Source: JAYWGN01 sp043778255
Lineage (GTDB): Bacteria > Bacteroidota > Bacteroidia > Chitinophagales > Chitinophagaceae
Length of the DNA: 64,000 bases
Direction: 5' to 3'
Assembly: GCA_043778255.1 (NCBI GenBank)
Contig: JAYWGN010000030.1
Coordinates: 38,591-102,590 of the forward strand
Below the pieces are notes generated by a model. That model saw only the letters and a program-made list of their open reading frames with translations. It was not told the DNA's origin and made no database searches. Made by a program: the position numbers and the translations under genes. Positions 35,920 through 43,659 of the stretch are shown here, piece after piece (position 1 is the first letter of the stretch; each line of letters begins with the position of its first letter).

Positions 35920-37455
35920 TTACTCCCATTCAATAGTTGCTGGTGGTTTGCTACTTATATCGTACACTACTCTATTAATACCTTTTACGTTATTTATAAT
36001 TTCGTTACTCATTTTACCTAAAAACTCAAATGGTAGGTGAGCCCAATCGGCCGTCATACCATCTACCGAGGTTACTGCCCTAAGTGCCAAAGTGTATTCG
36101 TAAGTACGTTCATCGCCCATTACACCTACACTTTTAACGGGTAACAACATGGCTCCTGCTTGCCATACTTTGTGGTACAAATCTTCACTTTTTAAGCCGT
36201 TAATAAATATACTATCAGCCTCTTGCAATAACCGTACCTTTTCTTCATCTATTTCGCCTAATATTCTTATACCTAAGCCTGGCCCTGGAAAAGGGTGGCG
36301 ACCAATTAATGTATTGCTAATACCAAGTTGTAACCCTACACGCCTTACATCGTCTTTAAATAGTAGCCTAAGAGGCTCAACTAGTTGCAAGTTCATTTCT
36401 TTTGGCAAACCGCCAACATTATGATGGCTCTTTATAGTAACCGAAGGACCATGAACGGCAGCACTTTCAATAACATCGGGGTATATGGTGCCTTGCCCCA
36501 AAAAACTTATATCGGTTAGTAGTTTTGCTTCTTCGTCAAATACTTCAATAAAAGTATGACCAATAGCTTTTCGTTTAGCTTCGGGGTCGCTGATTCCGTT
36601 AAGTGCAGCGTAAAATTTTGCTTTAGCATTTACACCTTTTATATTTAAACCTAAATGCTTGTAAGTATCCAATACTTGCTCAAATTCATTTTTGCGAAGC
36701 AACCCATTATCAACAAATATGCAATACAAATTAGCTCCAATTGCTTGGTGAATTAGCACCGCAGCCACTGTACTATCTACACCGCCACTTATGGCCATTA
36801 CTACCCTTTTGCTACCTATTTGTGTTTGCAAATTAGCGATACATTCCGTTATAAAATGGTTGGGTGTAAAGTTGCCTACACAACCACATACATTAATTAA
36901 AAAATTGTTAATTATTTGTTTACCTTGAGTGCTATGGTACACCTCGGGGTGAAATTGTAACCCGTAAAATGGAAAGGGCAAATTATTATCTTTTTTGAAA
37001 GCGGCTACTGGTATGCTTTCGGTAATAGCTATAGTTGTGTACCCTTCGGGTAAATGCTTTATGCTATCACCATGGCTCATCCATATTTGCGAAGCAGCAT
37101 CAACACCTTTAAAAATAATATCGGTTTGTTGTAGCTGCAAATTGGCTCGTCCGTATTCACGTTTATTACTTTTTGCCACCTCACCACCCAATAGCTTTGC
37201 AGTTAGCTGTGCCCCGTAGCAAATACCCAATACTGGATACAAAGCATTAATGGCAGCAACATCTACCACAGGAGCATCATTATCATTAACCGAAAAAGGA
37301 GAACCCGATAATACAATGCCTTTAATATTACTATCGTTAATAATTGGTTTATGGTAAGGTTGTATTTCGCAATATACATTGGCTTCTCTTATACACCTAG
37401 CTATAAGTTGGGTGTATTGGCTACCAAAATCGAGTATTACAATTTTTTCTGTCAT
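35920..37455 (-). CDS. guaA: GMP synthase (glutamine-hydrolysing)
   Basis: A 511-aa enzyme converting XMP to GMP with glutamine-derived ammonia. The N-terminal class I glutaminase has its nucleophile Cys in VLGICYGAQLTAK and the His-Glu of the triad in LQFHPEVYHS. The central ATP pyrophosphatase has the P-loop AISGGVDSTVAAVL. The C-terminal dimerisation domain ends YDISSKPPATIEWE, the canonical GuaA terminus. The ATG at 37455 is preferred over the in-frame TTG at 37464, which lies inside the promoter-like element. Length is typical. The promoter-like element ends six bases before the ATG, suggesting a very short leader. Confidence 0.98.
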   Translation of the reverse strand: MTEKIVILDFGSQYTQLIARCIREANVYCEIQPYHKPIINDSNIKGIVLSGSPFSVNDNDAPVVDVAAINALYPVLGICYGAQLTAKLLGGEVAKSNKREYGRANLQLQQTDIIFKGVDAASQIWMSHGDSIKHLPEGYTTIAITESIPVAAFKKDNNLPFPFYGLQFHPEVYHSTQGKQIINNFLINVCGCVGNFTPNHFITECIANLQTQIGSKRVVMAISGGVDSTVAAVLIHQAIGANLYCIFVDNGLLRKNEFEQVLDTYKHLGLNIKGVNAKAKFYAALNGISDPEAKRKAIGHTFIEVFDEEAKLLTDISFLGQGTIYPDVIESAAVHGPSVTIKSHHNVGGLPKEMNLQLVEPLRLLFKDDVRRVGLQLGISNTLIGRHPFPGPGLGIRILGEIDEEKVRLLQEADSIFINGLKSEDLYHKVWQAGAMLLPVKSVGVMGDERTYEYTLALRAVTSVDGMTADWAHLPFEFLGKMSNEIINNVKGINRVVYDISSKPPATIEWE

Positions 37456-37461
37456 TGGCTG

Positions 37462-37469
37462 CAAATGTA
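37462..37469 (-). promoter_or_regulatory. Putative -7 promoter element for guaA
   Basis: The minus-strand reading TACATTTG matches TAnnTTTG six bases before the guaA ATG. It overlaps the alternative TTG start, supporting the shorter protein. Confidence 0.4.
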
Positions 37470-37597
37470 CTATTTATTTGAAATGTAAAACAGTAAAACT
37501 GTGAAAGGATGGGAGTTGATAAATCAATAAAAATTACTCCATTTTTTTAGCATAAAATAAAAAGTAAACTTATAAAAAATAATAACCAACTATAATT

Positions 37598-37605
37598 TAA
37601 CTTTG
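37598..37605 (+). promoter_or_regulatory. Putative -7 promoter element (TAACTTTG)
   Basis: TAACTTTG fits TAnnTTTG and ends 17 bases before the ATG at 37623, in front of the two-lipoprotein unit. Confidence 0.45.
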
Positions 37606-37622
37606 TACACTAAATATATACA

Positions 37623-37931
37623 ATGCGAAACTTTGAAATTTTATGCTTTTTAATATTATTGTTAAGTAGCTGTACCGCCGATAAAAACGATGATGTTGTA
37701 AACACCCTACCCAAAAATGGAACTATAGAAACTAGTGTAAAAGTAACCCATTACAATGATAGCACGGACTTACTAATAACCACACATACAGTGCATAAAA
37801 GCATAACAGATAGTGCTACACTAAGCAAAACTGATACCATAGCAACATTGGGTAATACCACTATAAAAGATGAAAACGGTAACGATAAAATTGTAAAGAA
37901 AGATTACGACATTTATATAACTGTACAATAA
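37623..37931 (+). CDS. Small predicted lipoprotein
   Basis: A 102-aa protein I do not recognise. The N terminus MRNFEILCFLILLLSSCTADKND is a good lipoprotein signal with lipobox LSSC and Cys at residue 17. The mature part is polar and Thr-rich with repeated Asp/Ser (THYNDSTDLLITTHTVHKSITDSATLSKTDT), probably beta-structured. Two bases separate it from the next lipoprotein gene, so the two are almost certainly translated from one message. Its job is unknown; the downstream context (RGGFG lipoprotein, ATP-grasp ligase) suggests an envelope-linked function. Confidence 0.75.
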   Translation: MRNFEILCFLILLLSSCTADKNDDVVNTLPKNGTIETSVKVTHYNDSTDLLITTHTVHKSITDSATLSKTDTIATLGNTTIKDENGNDKIVKKDYDIYITVQ

Positions 37932-37933
37932 AA

Positions 37934-38266
37934 ATGAAAAAATCGAAAGCAATAAAACTAGTATTAATAACAGCTACATTGGCTAGTTGTGCTACCAAAA
38001 AAAAAGAAGATTGGAATAGCAAACAAGGTAGCAAAACATACGTACGTGGCGACAGCACAGCACCTTACAGCCGAACACACCTTGCAGGTGCAGGGCTTTG
38101 GCTTTATGCTTTTCGCCCATTTTATGGGTACAACAATGGTATATTTGGCCGAAGTGGTTTTCATAGCAACGGCATAAGTGATAGGAGCAACTTTGGTAAC
38201 AATAGCAGCAAATCAAGTACTTACCGTGGTGGCTTTGGGCGGAGTGCAAGGAGTAGTGGAGGGTAA
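37934..38266 (+). CDS. Small lipoprotein with RGGFG motif and C-terminal Gly-Gly (YgiB-like tail)
   Basis: A 110-aa predicted lipoprotein. The signal MKKSKAIKLVLITATLASCATKKK has lipobox LASC with Cys at 19. An aromatic stretch follows (AGLWLYAFRPFYGYNNGIFG, about residues 52-71), then a Ser/Asn/Gly-rich tail ending STYRGGFGRSARSSGG. The RGGFG block and the final Ser-Gly-Gly recall the C terminus of enterobacterial YgiB (DUF1190), a lipoprotein encoded next to the glutathionylspermidine-synthase-like ygiC. The next gene here, 265 bases on, belongs to that same ATP-grasp family. By inference the tail could be a recognition site or substrate for the ligase. The resemblance is from memory and short; it could be chance in a Gly/Ser-rich tail. 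Confidence 0.7.
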   Translation: MKKSKAIKLVLITATLASCATKKKEDWNSKQGSKTYVRGDSTAPYSRTHLAGAGLWLYAFRPFYGYNNGIFGRSGFHSNGISDRSNFGNNSSKSSTYRGGFGRSARSSGG

Positions 38267-38269
38267 TTA

Positions 38270-38512
38270 ATAATTTGATAATATGATAATGTGATAATGT
38301 GATAAAAAAGTCAAAGGAGTCAAGTGTGTCAAATGTTTCTGCTCACCCTCTCCTTTGGATGTGAGAATCTGTTACTTGTTTTTAAAGTAGTAAGTTGGGG
38401 GTTAGGTTTAAGAGAGTTCATAATTCAAATAGTCAAATCAAAAATGTTTCAATTGCCAATTTTTAATTTTTAATTTTTAATTTTTAATTTTTAATTTTTA
38501 ATTTTTTTTTAA
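38270..38512. repeat. Low-complexity spacer: GATAATGT, GTCAAA and (AATTTTT)n units
   Basis: The 265-base gap before the ATP-grasp gene holds GATAATATGATAATGTGATAATGTGATAA-like units (38278-38305), the reverse complement of the ATTATCACATTATC family. A few GTCAAAGGAGTCAAGTGTGTCAAA units (38309-38333) follow, the reverse complement of the 2214-2417 family. About 100 bases of non-repetitive sequence come next, then about seven AATTTTT units (38458-38505). It brings both dispersed repeat families together. Confidence 0.75.
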
Positions 38513-38531
38513 TCCTAAATTATAAAAAACA

Positions 38532-39662
38532 GTGCAACGTATAAAAATAACACCCCGAAATAACTGGCAAATTGCTGTAGAGAATTTGGGCTTTGGTTTT
38601 CATAGCACTGATGTGCCTTATTGGGATGAAACGGCTTACTACAGCCTTGAAAGCTACGAAATAGATGACCTGGAAAAAGCCACAGCCGAACTGTATGAAA
38701 TGTGTATTGCAGCCGTGCAGCATGTAATTGATTATAAAAAATACGACTTATTTAAAATACCTAAATGGATAATACCTTACTTAGAAGATAGTTGGAACAA
38801 TGATGAACCGGCCCTATATGGTCGTATGGATTTGTGTTACAAAAATGGTGAAATAAAATTATTAGAATTTAATGCCGATACACCAACAAGTTTATTTGAA
38901 GCAGCAATTGTACAATGGTTTTGGTTACAAGATTATGATAAAACCAAAGACCAATACAATAGCCTACACGAAAAACTAATTGCCTATTGGAAATACCTAG
39001 CACCCTACCTTAATGAAGGTACGTTGCATTTTACTTGTGTAAAAGAAAGCCTAGAAGACCTCACCAATACAGAGTACATACGTGACTGTGCCATACAAGC
39101 AGGGTTAGCAACTAAGCTAGTATTTATAGACGATATAGGCGCTAACGATGCCCAAAAAAGCTTTGTAGATATGGAAGAAGAACCCATAAAAAATATATTT
39201 AAACTGTACCCTTGGGAGTGGCTATTGCAAGAAGAATTTGGACAAATGCTTATAGACGATGCACAAAAATGTAAGTGGATAGAACCTGCTTGGAAAATGA
39301 TACTGAGCAATAAAGCTATACTGCCAATACTATGGCAATTGTACCCTAACCATAAGTACTTATTAAAAGCACAATTTACTGCTGATGGCATGACTAATTA
39401 TGTAAAAAAACCACTACTGAGTAGAGAAGGTGCAAATATTAGCCTAGTAGAAAATGGTAAACTTACAACCGAAACAAATGGCGATTACGGTGCAGAAGGT
39501 TATGTATTTCAAGAATTGTGTACCCTACCAAATTATAACAATAACTACCCAGTAATTGGTAGTTGGATAGTAGGGCAACAGCCTGCTGGTATAGGTATTA
39601 GAGAAGCCGATGGATTAATTACAAATAATACGAGTAGGTTTGTACCGCATTGTATAAATTAA
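38532..39662 (+). CDS. Glutathionylspermidine synthase-like ATP-grasp ligase (YgiC/YjfC type)
   Basis: A 376-aa enzyme matching the synthetase half of glutathionylspermidine synthase, an ATP-grasp amide ligase joining a peptide carboxylate to an amine through an acyl phosphate. The N-terminal amidase domain is absent, as in YgiC and YjfC. Family segments are MDLCYKNGEIKLLEFNADTPTSLFEAA, YPWEWLLQEEFG, WKMILSNKAILPILWQLYPNHKYLL, KKPLLSREGANISLVENG, GYVFQELCTLP and GSWIVGQQPAGIGIREADGLITNNTSRFVPH near the end. The start is GTG at 38532; no ATG lies near. The true substrate of stand-alone YgiC-type proteins is not established. The RGGFG...GG lipoprotein upstream is a candidate, and a radical SAM gene follows after 27 bases. 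Confidence 0.88.
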   Translation: MQRIKITPRNNWQIAVENLGFGFHSTDVPYWDETAYYSLESYEIDDLEKATAELYEMCIAAVQHVIDYKKYDLFKIPKWIIPYLEDSWNNDEPALYGRMDLCYKNGEIKLLEFNADTPTSLFEAAIVQWFWLQDYDKTKDQYNSLHEKLIAYWKYLAPYLNEGTLHFTCVKESLEDLTNTEYIRDCAIQAGLATKLVFIDDIGANDAQKSFVDMEEEPIKNIFKLYPWEWLLQEEFGQMLIDDAQKCKWIEPAWKMILSNKAILPILWQLYPNHKYLLKAQFTADGMTNYVKKPLLSREGANISLVENGKLTTETNGDYGAEGYVFQELCTLPNYNNNYPVIGSWIVGQQPAGIGIREADGLITNNTSRFVPHCIN

Positions 39663-39664
39663 TT

Positions 39665-39672
39665 TATTTTTG
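39665..39672 (+). promoter_or_regulatory. Putative -7 promoter element (TATTTTTG)
   Basis: TATTTTTG matches TAnnTTTG and ends 17 bases before the TTG start at 39690. It falls right after the stop of the ATP-grasp gene, so the radical SAM gene may have its own promoter. Confidence 0.35.
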
Positions 39673-39689
39673 TAAAATAATTACATCAT

Positions 39690-41885
39690 TTGCAACCAAC
39701 AGCCCTATTACTTACACCACCTTTTACACAGCTTAATACACCCTACCCTGCTACTTGTTATTTAAAAGGGTTTTTAAATACAAAGGGCATTAGTAGCTAC
39801 CAAGCCGATTTGGGAATAGAAGTTACACTAGCATTATTTAGCAAAATTGGTTTGCAAAAAATTTTTGCTTTAGCTAATAAAAAATTTATAACAGGCAATT
39901 CAAATTTGGAAAGAATTTTTGCTTTGCAAAATGATTATGTAAATACAGTTGAGGCTGTTATACTTTTTTTGCAGGGGCAAAATGCCACACTAGCCAATAC
40001 TATAAGTCAGCGAAACTTTTTGCCCGAAGCTAACCGATTTGCACAGCTTAACTATATGGAACAAAGCTTTGGTACATTAGGCTTACTCGATAAAGCCAAA
40101 CACTTAGCCACTCTATATTTAGAAGATATTTCGGACTTTATAAAAGCAACGGTAGATGAGCATTTTGGCTTTAGCCGATATGCCGAAAGGCTTGGCAGAA
40201 GTGCCAATAGCTTTAACGAAATGTATAACGAATTACAAAAAGACTGTACGTTTATAGATGAGTTATTACTTACCAATTTAAAATCGAAAGTTGCTATAAT
40301 GCAACCAAAATTAGTATGTATTTCTGTTCCGTTTCCTGGTAATTTGTATAGTGCATTACGTTGTGGACAGTGGATTAAAAAAAACTATGCTAACATTAAA
40401 GTAGCTATGGGTGGTGGTTTTCCTAATACCGAATTAAGGAGTTTGAATGAAGAGAAGGTATTTGAATTTGTAGATTATATAACCTTAGATGATGGTGAAA
40501 TGCCCATTGAATTTTTGATAGAACATATAAATGGTGATAGAAAAATTAGTGACCTAAAAAGAACATTTGCATTGGTAAATAATACCGTTACTTACATTAA
40601 TAATACTACATGTACCGATTATAAACAACACGAATTAGGCACACCCGATTATAGTGATTTGCTATTGGATAAATATATATCGGCTATAGAAGTAGTAAAC
40701 CCTATGCACAAATTGTGGAGTGATGGCCGTTGGAATAAACTTACCATGGCACATGGTTGCTACTGGGGTAAGTGTACATTTTGCGACACCACACTGCCCT
40801 ACATTGCCGACTATGAGCCTATTGCAGCTAACTTAATAGTAGATAGAATTGAAACAATAATAGCACAAACCGGTACTAACGGATTTCATTTTGTAGATGA
40901 AGCTGCACCACCATCGCTAATGAAAAATGTAGCTATTGAAATAATAAAAAGAAAATTGGTGGTAAGTTGGTGGACGAATATAAGGTTTGAAAAAAACTTT
41001 ACACAAGACCTTTGTTACCTACTTGCAGCAAGTGGTTGCATAGCTGTAAGTGGTGGGTTAGAAGTGGCAAGTGACAGACTACTCCACCTCATTGATAAAG
41101 GTATTACGGTAAAGCAAGTAGCACAAGTAACCCAACATTTTACCAAAGCCGGAATAATGGTACATGCCTACTTAATGTATGGTTTCCCTACACAAACGGA
41201 GCAAGAAACGGTAGATAGTTTGGAAATGGTAAGGCAGTTATTTGAAGCTAATACCATACAAAGCGGTTTTTGGCATCAGTTTGCAATGACAAGCCATAGC
41301 CCTGTGGGCCAACATCCTAGCAAATTTAATGTAGTGGCTAACAAAGCAATAATACAATTTGCCGATAATGATGTACCCCACCACGACCCTACAGGTACTC
41401 ACCACGAATTATTTAGCTTTGGCTTAAAAAAATCGTTGCTTAATTATATGCACCAAACACACTTGGATAAGCCACTACAATATTGGTTTGACCAAAAAAT
41501 ACCTAAAACCACCATTGAAAATAATTATATACAAACTTGTATAACCCATAAAGAATTTGCAACTGCCCAACCAACTGCAAAAGTAATATGGCTTGGCAAT
41601 ACTCCAAGTACAAAAGCATTTACCCAAACAAAAAAAGGAATGCAACGTGAAATGTTAGCCATAACATTTGAAACAAAAAAACAAACCTTAACCATTAATG
41701 TAACAAAAGCAGAAGGCGATTGGTTGGTAAAAATATTAACTACAATACAAATAAATAATGCCGTAACCCTTACCTACAAACAATTACAGGATGATTATGA
41801 AACCACTGGGTTAGCAAACTTTGAACTATTTTGGGATAACAAACCCATAAACAAACTTAATGAAATTGGTTTGCTAGTTGTGTAA
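39690..41885 (+). CDS. B12-binding-domain radical SAM protein
   Basis: A 731-aa radical SAM enzyme. The N-terminal third holds a cobalamin-binding-like Rossmann domain (about 205-290: PKLVCISVPFPGNLYSALRCG, VAMGGGFPNTELRSLN, YITLDDGEMPIEFLI). The radical SAM core has the 4Fe-4S motif HGCYWGKCTFCDTTLPY at about 356-372 and later GGLEVASDRLLHLIDKGIT and AYLMYGFPTQTEQETVDSLEM. Such enzymes use SAM-derived radicals for methylation or rearrangement; the substrate is unknown. The start is TTG at 39690, since a stop lies four codons upstream and no ATG is available. It is next to the ATP-grasp ligase (27-base gap), suggesting a shared pathway, and converges with the peroxidase gene at an 8-base gap. 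Confidence 0.9.
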   Translation: MQPTALLLTPPFTQLNTPYPATCYLKGFLNTKGISSYQADLGIEVTLALFSKIGLQKIFALANKKFITGNSNLERIFALQNDYVNTVEAVILFLQGQNATLANTISQRNFLPEANRFAQLNYMEQSFGTLGLLDKAKHLATLYLEDISDFIKATVDEHFGFSRYAERLGRSANSFNEMYNELQKDCTFIDELLLTNLKSKVAIMQPKLVCISVPFPGNLYSALRCGQWIKKNYANIKVAMGGGFPNTELRSLNEEKVFEFVDYITLDDGEMPIEFLIEHINGDRKISDLKRTFALVNNTVTYINNTTCTDYKQHELGTPDYSDLLLDKYISAIEVVNPMHKLWSDGRWNKLTMAHGCYWGKCTFCDTTLPYIADYEPIAANLIVDRIETIIAQTGTNGFHFVDEAAPPSLMKNVAIEIIKRKLVVSWWTNIRFEKNFTQDLCYLLAASGCIAVSGGLEVASDRLLHLIDKGITVKQVAQVTQHFTKAGIMVHAYLMYGFPTQTEQETVDSLEMVRQLFEANTIQSGFWHQFAMTSHSPVGQHPSKFNVVANKAIIQFADNDVPHHDPTGTHHELFSFGLKKSLLNYMHQTHLDKPLQYWFDQKIPKTTIENNYIQTCITHKEFATAQPTAKVIWLGNTPSTKAFTQTKKGMQREMLAITFETKKQTLTINVTKAEGDWLVKILTTIQINNAVTLTYKQLQDDYETTGLANFELFWDNKPINKLNEIGLLVV

Positions 41886-41892
41886 TCTTTAT

Positions 41893-43044
41893 TTATTGAG
41901 GAAAATCAGTAACAGGTTTTACCCTTTGTGGTGTGGTGGTTATGCTACCCAAAAAAGCAATTACTTGATTCACTTCCAAATCAGTTAAGTTTAATTTTTG
42001 TAATAGTGGCGATGTTTTTGGCATAAGTGAATCTCTATCATTTTTATACCGTTTTGGAATTGGTGCAGGGTTGCCAAGGTTATAGAATTGTACTACATCT
42101 TTCAAACTAGGAAAATTACCGTGGTGCATCCAAGGGCCAGTATTAGCGGTTTCTCTTAAGCTCTGAGTTCTAAATTTGCCTACATCTTCAAGTTTTTTTG
42201 TAACGTTATAAAAACCCAAATCTTCGTTATCACTAGCAAATAAAGTTTGTCCATCGTTGTGCATTTGGTTGTCGCTGAATAGCCCACTGTTGTGGCAATT
42301 GATGCACCTTGCTTTGGTTCTAAATAAATGTAAACCCATTACTTCATCGTTAGTTAAAGCATCTTTTTTACCATTAATAAAATTATCGAACCTCGACTTT
42401 GGACTTACTATTGTTCTTTCAAAAGTTGCTATGGCTTTAAATATTTTATCGTTCGTAATTTCATTTGTACCATAAGCTTTTATAAATAGTGGATAGTAAC
42501 CTTTGAACTTATTTATTTTTTTGGCTAAACTTGTTAATGGTTGTGCCATTTCCAATGCATCGGCAGTAGGAAAGTTTGCTTGGTGTTCAATTGAAAAAGC
42601 CCTTGCATCCCAAAATAAATTATTGTAATAACCAATGTTAAAAAGGCTCATTGCATTACGAGTACCCGTTTGCCTGTTATGCCCAAATGCTACCCGTTTA
42701 CCATCGCCCCAACCCAAGTAGCTATCGTGGCAACTTGCACAGGCAATTTGTTGGCTAAGGCTAAGCCTTGGATCAAAAAAAAGTACCTTACCCAATTCCT
42801 TTTTTGCATCGCTGTAAAGGTTATCAGCAGGGAATTTCATAGAGTCGAGGTTGCCAATATCTTTAAACGTAGGTCGTACACTTTCGTCAATATTAGGTGT
42901 TGGCCATTTTAACTTATCGCCACTACTATATATTGCCCTCAACTCCTCAACGTTAGGTTCGGTATGCTTATTAGTAAATGCAATATTTGTAATGGCTACA
43001 AATGTTATAAAAATAGAAACTAGGGCAAATGATTTTTTGAACAT
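41893..43044 (-). CDS. Dihaem cytochrome c peroxidase / MauG-family protein
   Basis: A 383-aa exported dihaem protein of the bacterial cytochrome c peroxidase/MauG family. It has an N-terminal hydrophobic signal (FALVSIFITFVAITNIAF) and two CxxCH haem sites: CASCH at about residue 101 and CINCH at about 248. Family segments include LGKVLFFDPRLSLSQQIACASCHDSYLGWGDG, RNAMSLFNIGYYNNLFWDARA, FRTQSLRETANTGPWMHHG and LTDLEVNQVIAFLGSI. True peroxidases reduce H2O2 in the periplasm; MauG types oxidise proteins or cofactors. It ends a four-gene run with SusC, SusD and a lipoprotein (18-base gap), so its role may be to process the imported ligand. This combination is noted as unusual. Confidence 0.9.
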   Translation of the reverse strand: MFKKSFALVSIFITFVAITNIAFTNKHTEPNVEELRAIYSSGDKLKWPTPNIDESVRPTFKDIGNLDSMKFPADNLYSDAKKELGKVLFFDPRLSLSQQIACASCHDSYLGWGDGKRVAFGHNRQTGTRNAMSLFNIGYYNNLFWDARAFSIEHQANFPTADALEMAQPLTSLAKKINKFKGYYPLFIKAYGTNEITNDKIFKAIATFERTIVSPKSRFDNFINGKKDALTNDEVMGLHLFRTKARCINCHNSGLFSDNQMHNDGQTLFASDNEDLGFYNVTKKLEDVGKFRTQSLRETANTGPWMHHGNFPSLKDVVQFYNLGNPAPIPKRYKNDRDSLMPKTSPLLQKLNLTDLEVNQVIAFLGSITTTPQRVKPVTDFPQ

Positions 43045-43061
43045 AAAATAAAATTAATTAA

Positions 43062-43631
43062 TTAAGGTGTAAATCTATACTTTCGTTTAAGGTTGGTATT
43101 ACCACCTATTTCACTTTCGTTAAAGTATATATCAATTTCAAATGTTTTTGTAATTTCATTGTACCGTCCACCAGTGCCGCTTATATCCAAATAAAAAACT
43201 GTTTTGTTAGTTCGGGTACATTTAACCCGTTGTGGTATTACATTTACTGTACCCTCAATTGAACTTGTAGCATCGGGTATAAACTCAAAACATTTGGATA
43301 TTTGCAAGTTATAAAAACCAGAATCACTAGTAAATGTTTGATTGGCATATATGGTTCTTATACCCAAAGCATTAGTGCCTTTTCCTATATTGTAGGGGTT
43401 ATAAAAACCCAATTTGTTAGGATCATCATCACTTGTAAAAGCAAAGCCTATAAAGGGTTTCCAAGTATTGGTACTATCAATATAATACTGCCCATTTGGT
43501 GCATAAAATGGCTCTTGCTTTGCCCATATACCTGCTAATGGTTTTTTACGATAAGTAGGTTCAGCATCAAACGATTTTTTGCATGCAGTAATAGTAACAA
43601 CCGTAAATAATAATAAAATAATGTTACGCAT
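43062..43631 (-). CDS. Predicted lipoprotein of a SusCD operon
   Basis: A 189-aa protein with lipoprotein signal MRNIILLLFTVVTITACKKSFDAEP (Cys at residue 17). The mature domain is probably an all-beta fold (YYIDSTNTWKPFIGFAFTSDDDPNKLGFYNPYN, GFYNLQISKCFEFIPD, KTVFYLDISGTGGRYNEITKTFEIDIYFNESE). I cannot assign a named family. By position, 28 bases after SusD, it is likely the surface-exposed accessory lipoprotein of this uptake system, analogous to SusE/F-type ligand binders. It is followed at 18 bases by the dihaem peroxidase gene. Confidence 0.7.
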   Translation of the reverse strand: MRNIILLLFTVVTITACKKSFDAEPTYRKKPLAGIWAKQEPFYAPNGQYYIDSTNTWKPFIGFAFTSDDDPNKLGFYNPYNIGKGTNALGIRTIYANQTFTSDSGFYNLQISKCFEFIPDATSSIEGTVNVIPQRVKCTRTNKTVFYLDISGTGGRYNEITKTFEIDIYFNESEIGGNTNLKRKYRFTP

Positions 43632-43659
43632 ATAGGTATGATTTATTTTTTATAAAAAT

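Noticed and set aside
38339..38440. Non-repetitive patch in the 38.3-kb spacer (CTCACCCTCTCCTTTGGATG)
   Set aside because: Looks less AT-rich than the flanks but has no ORF, hairpin or match elsewhere in the window.
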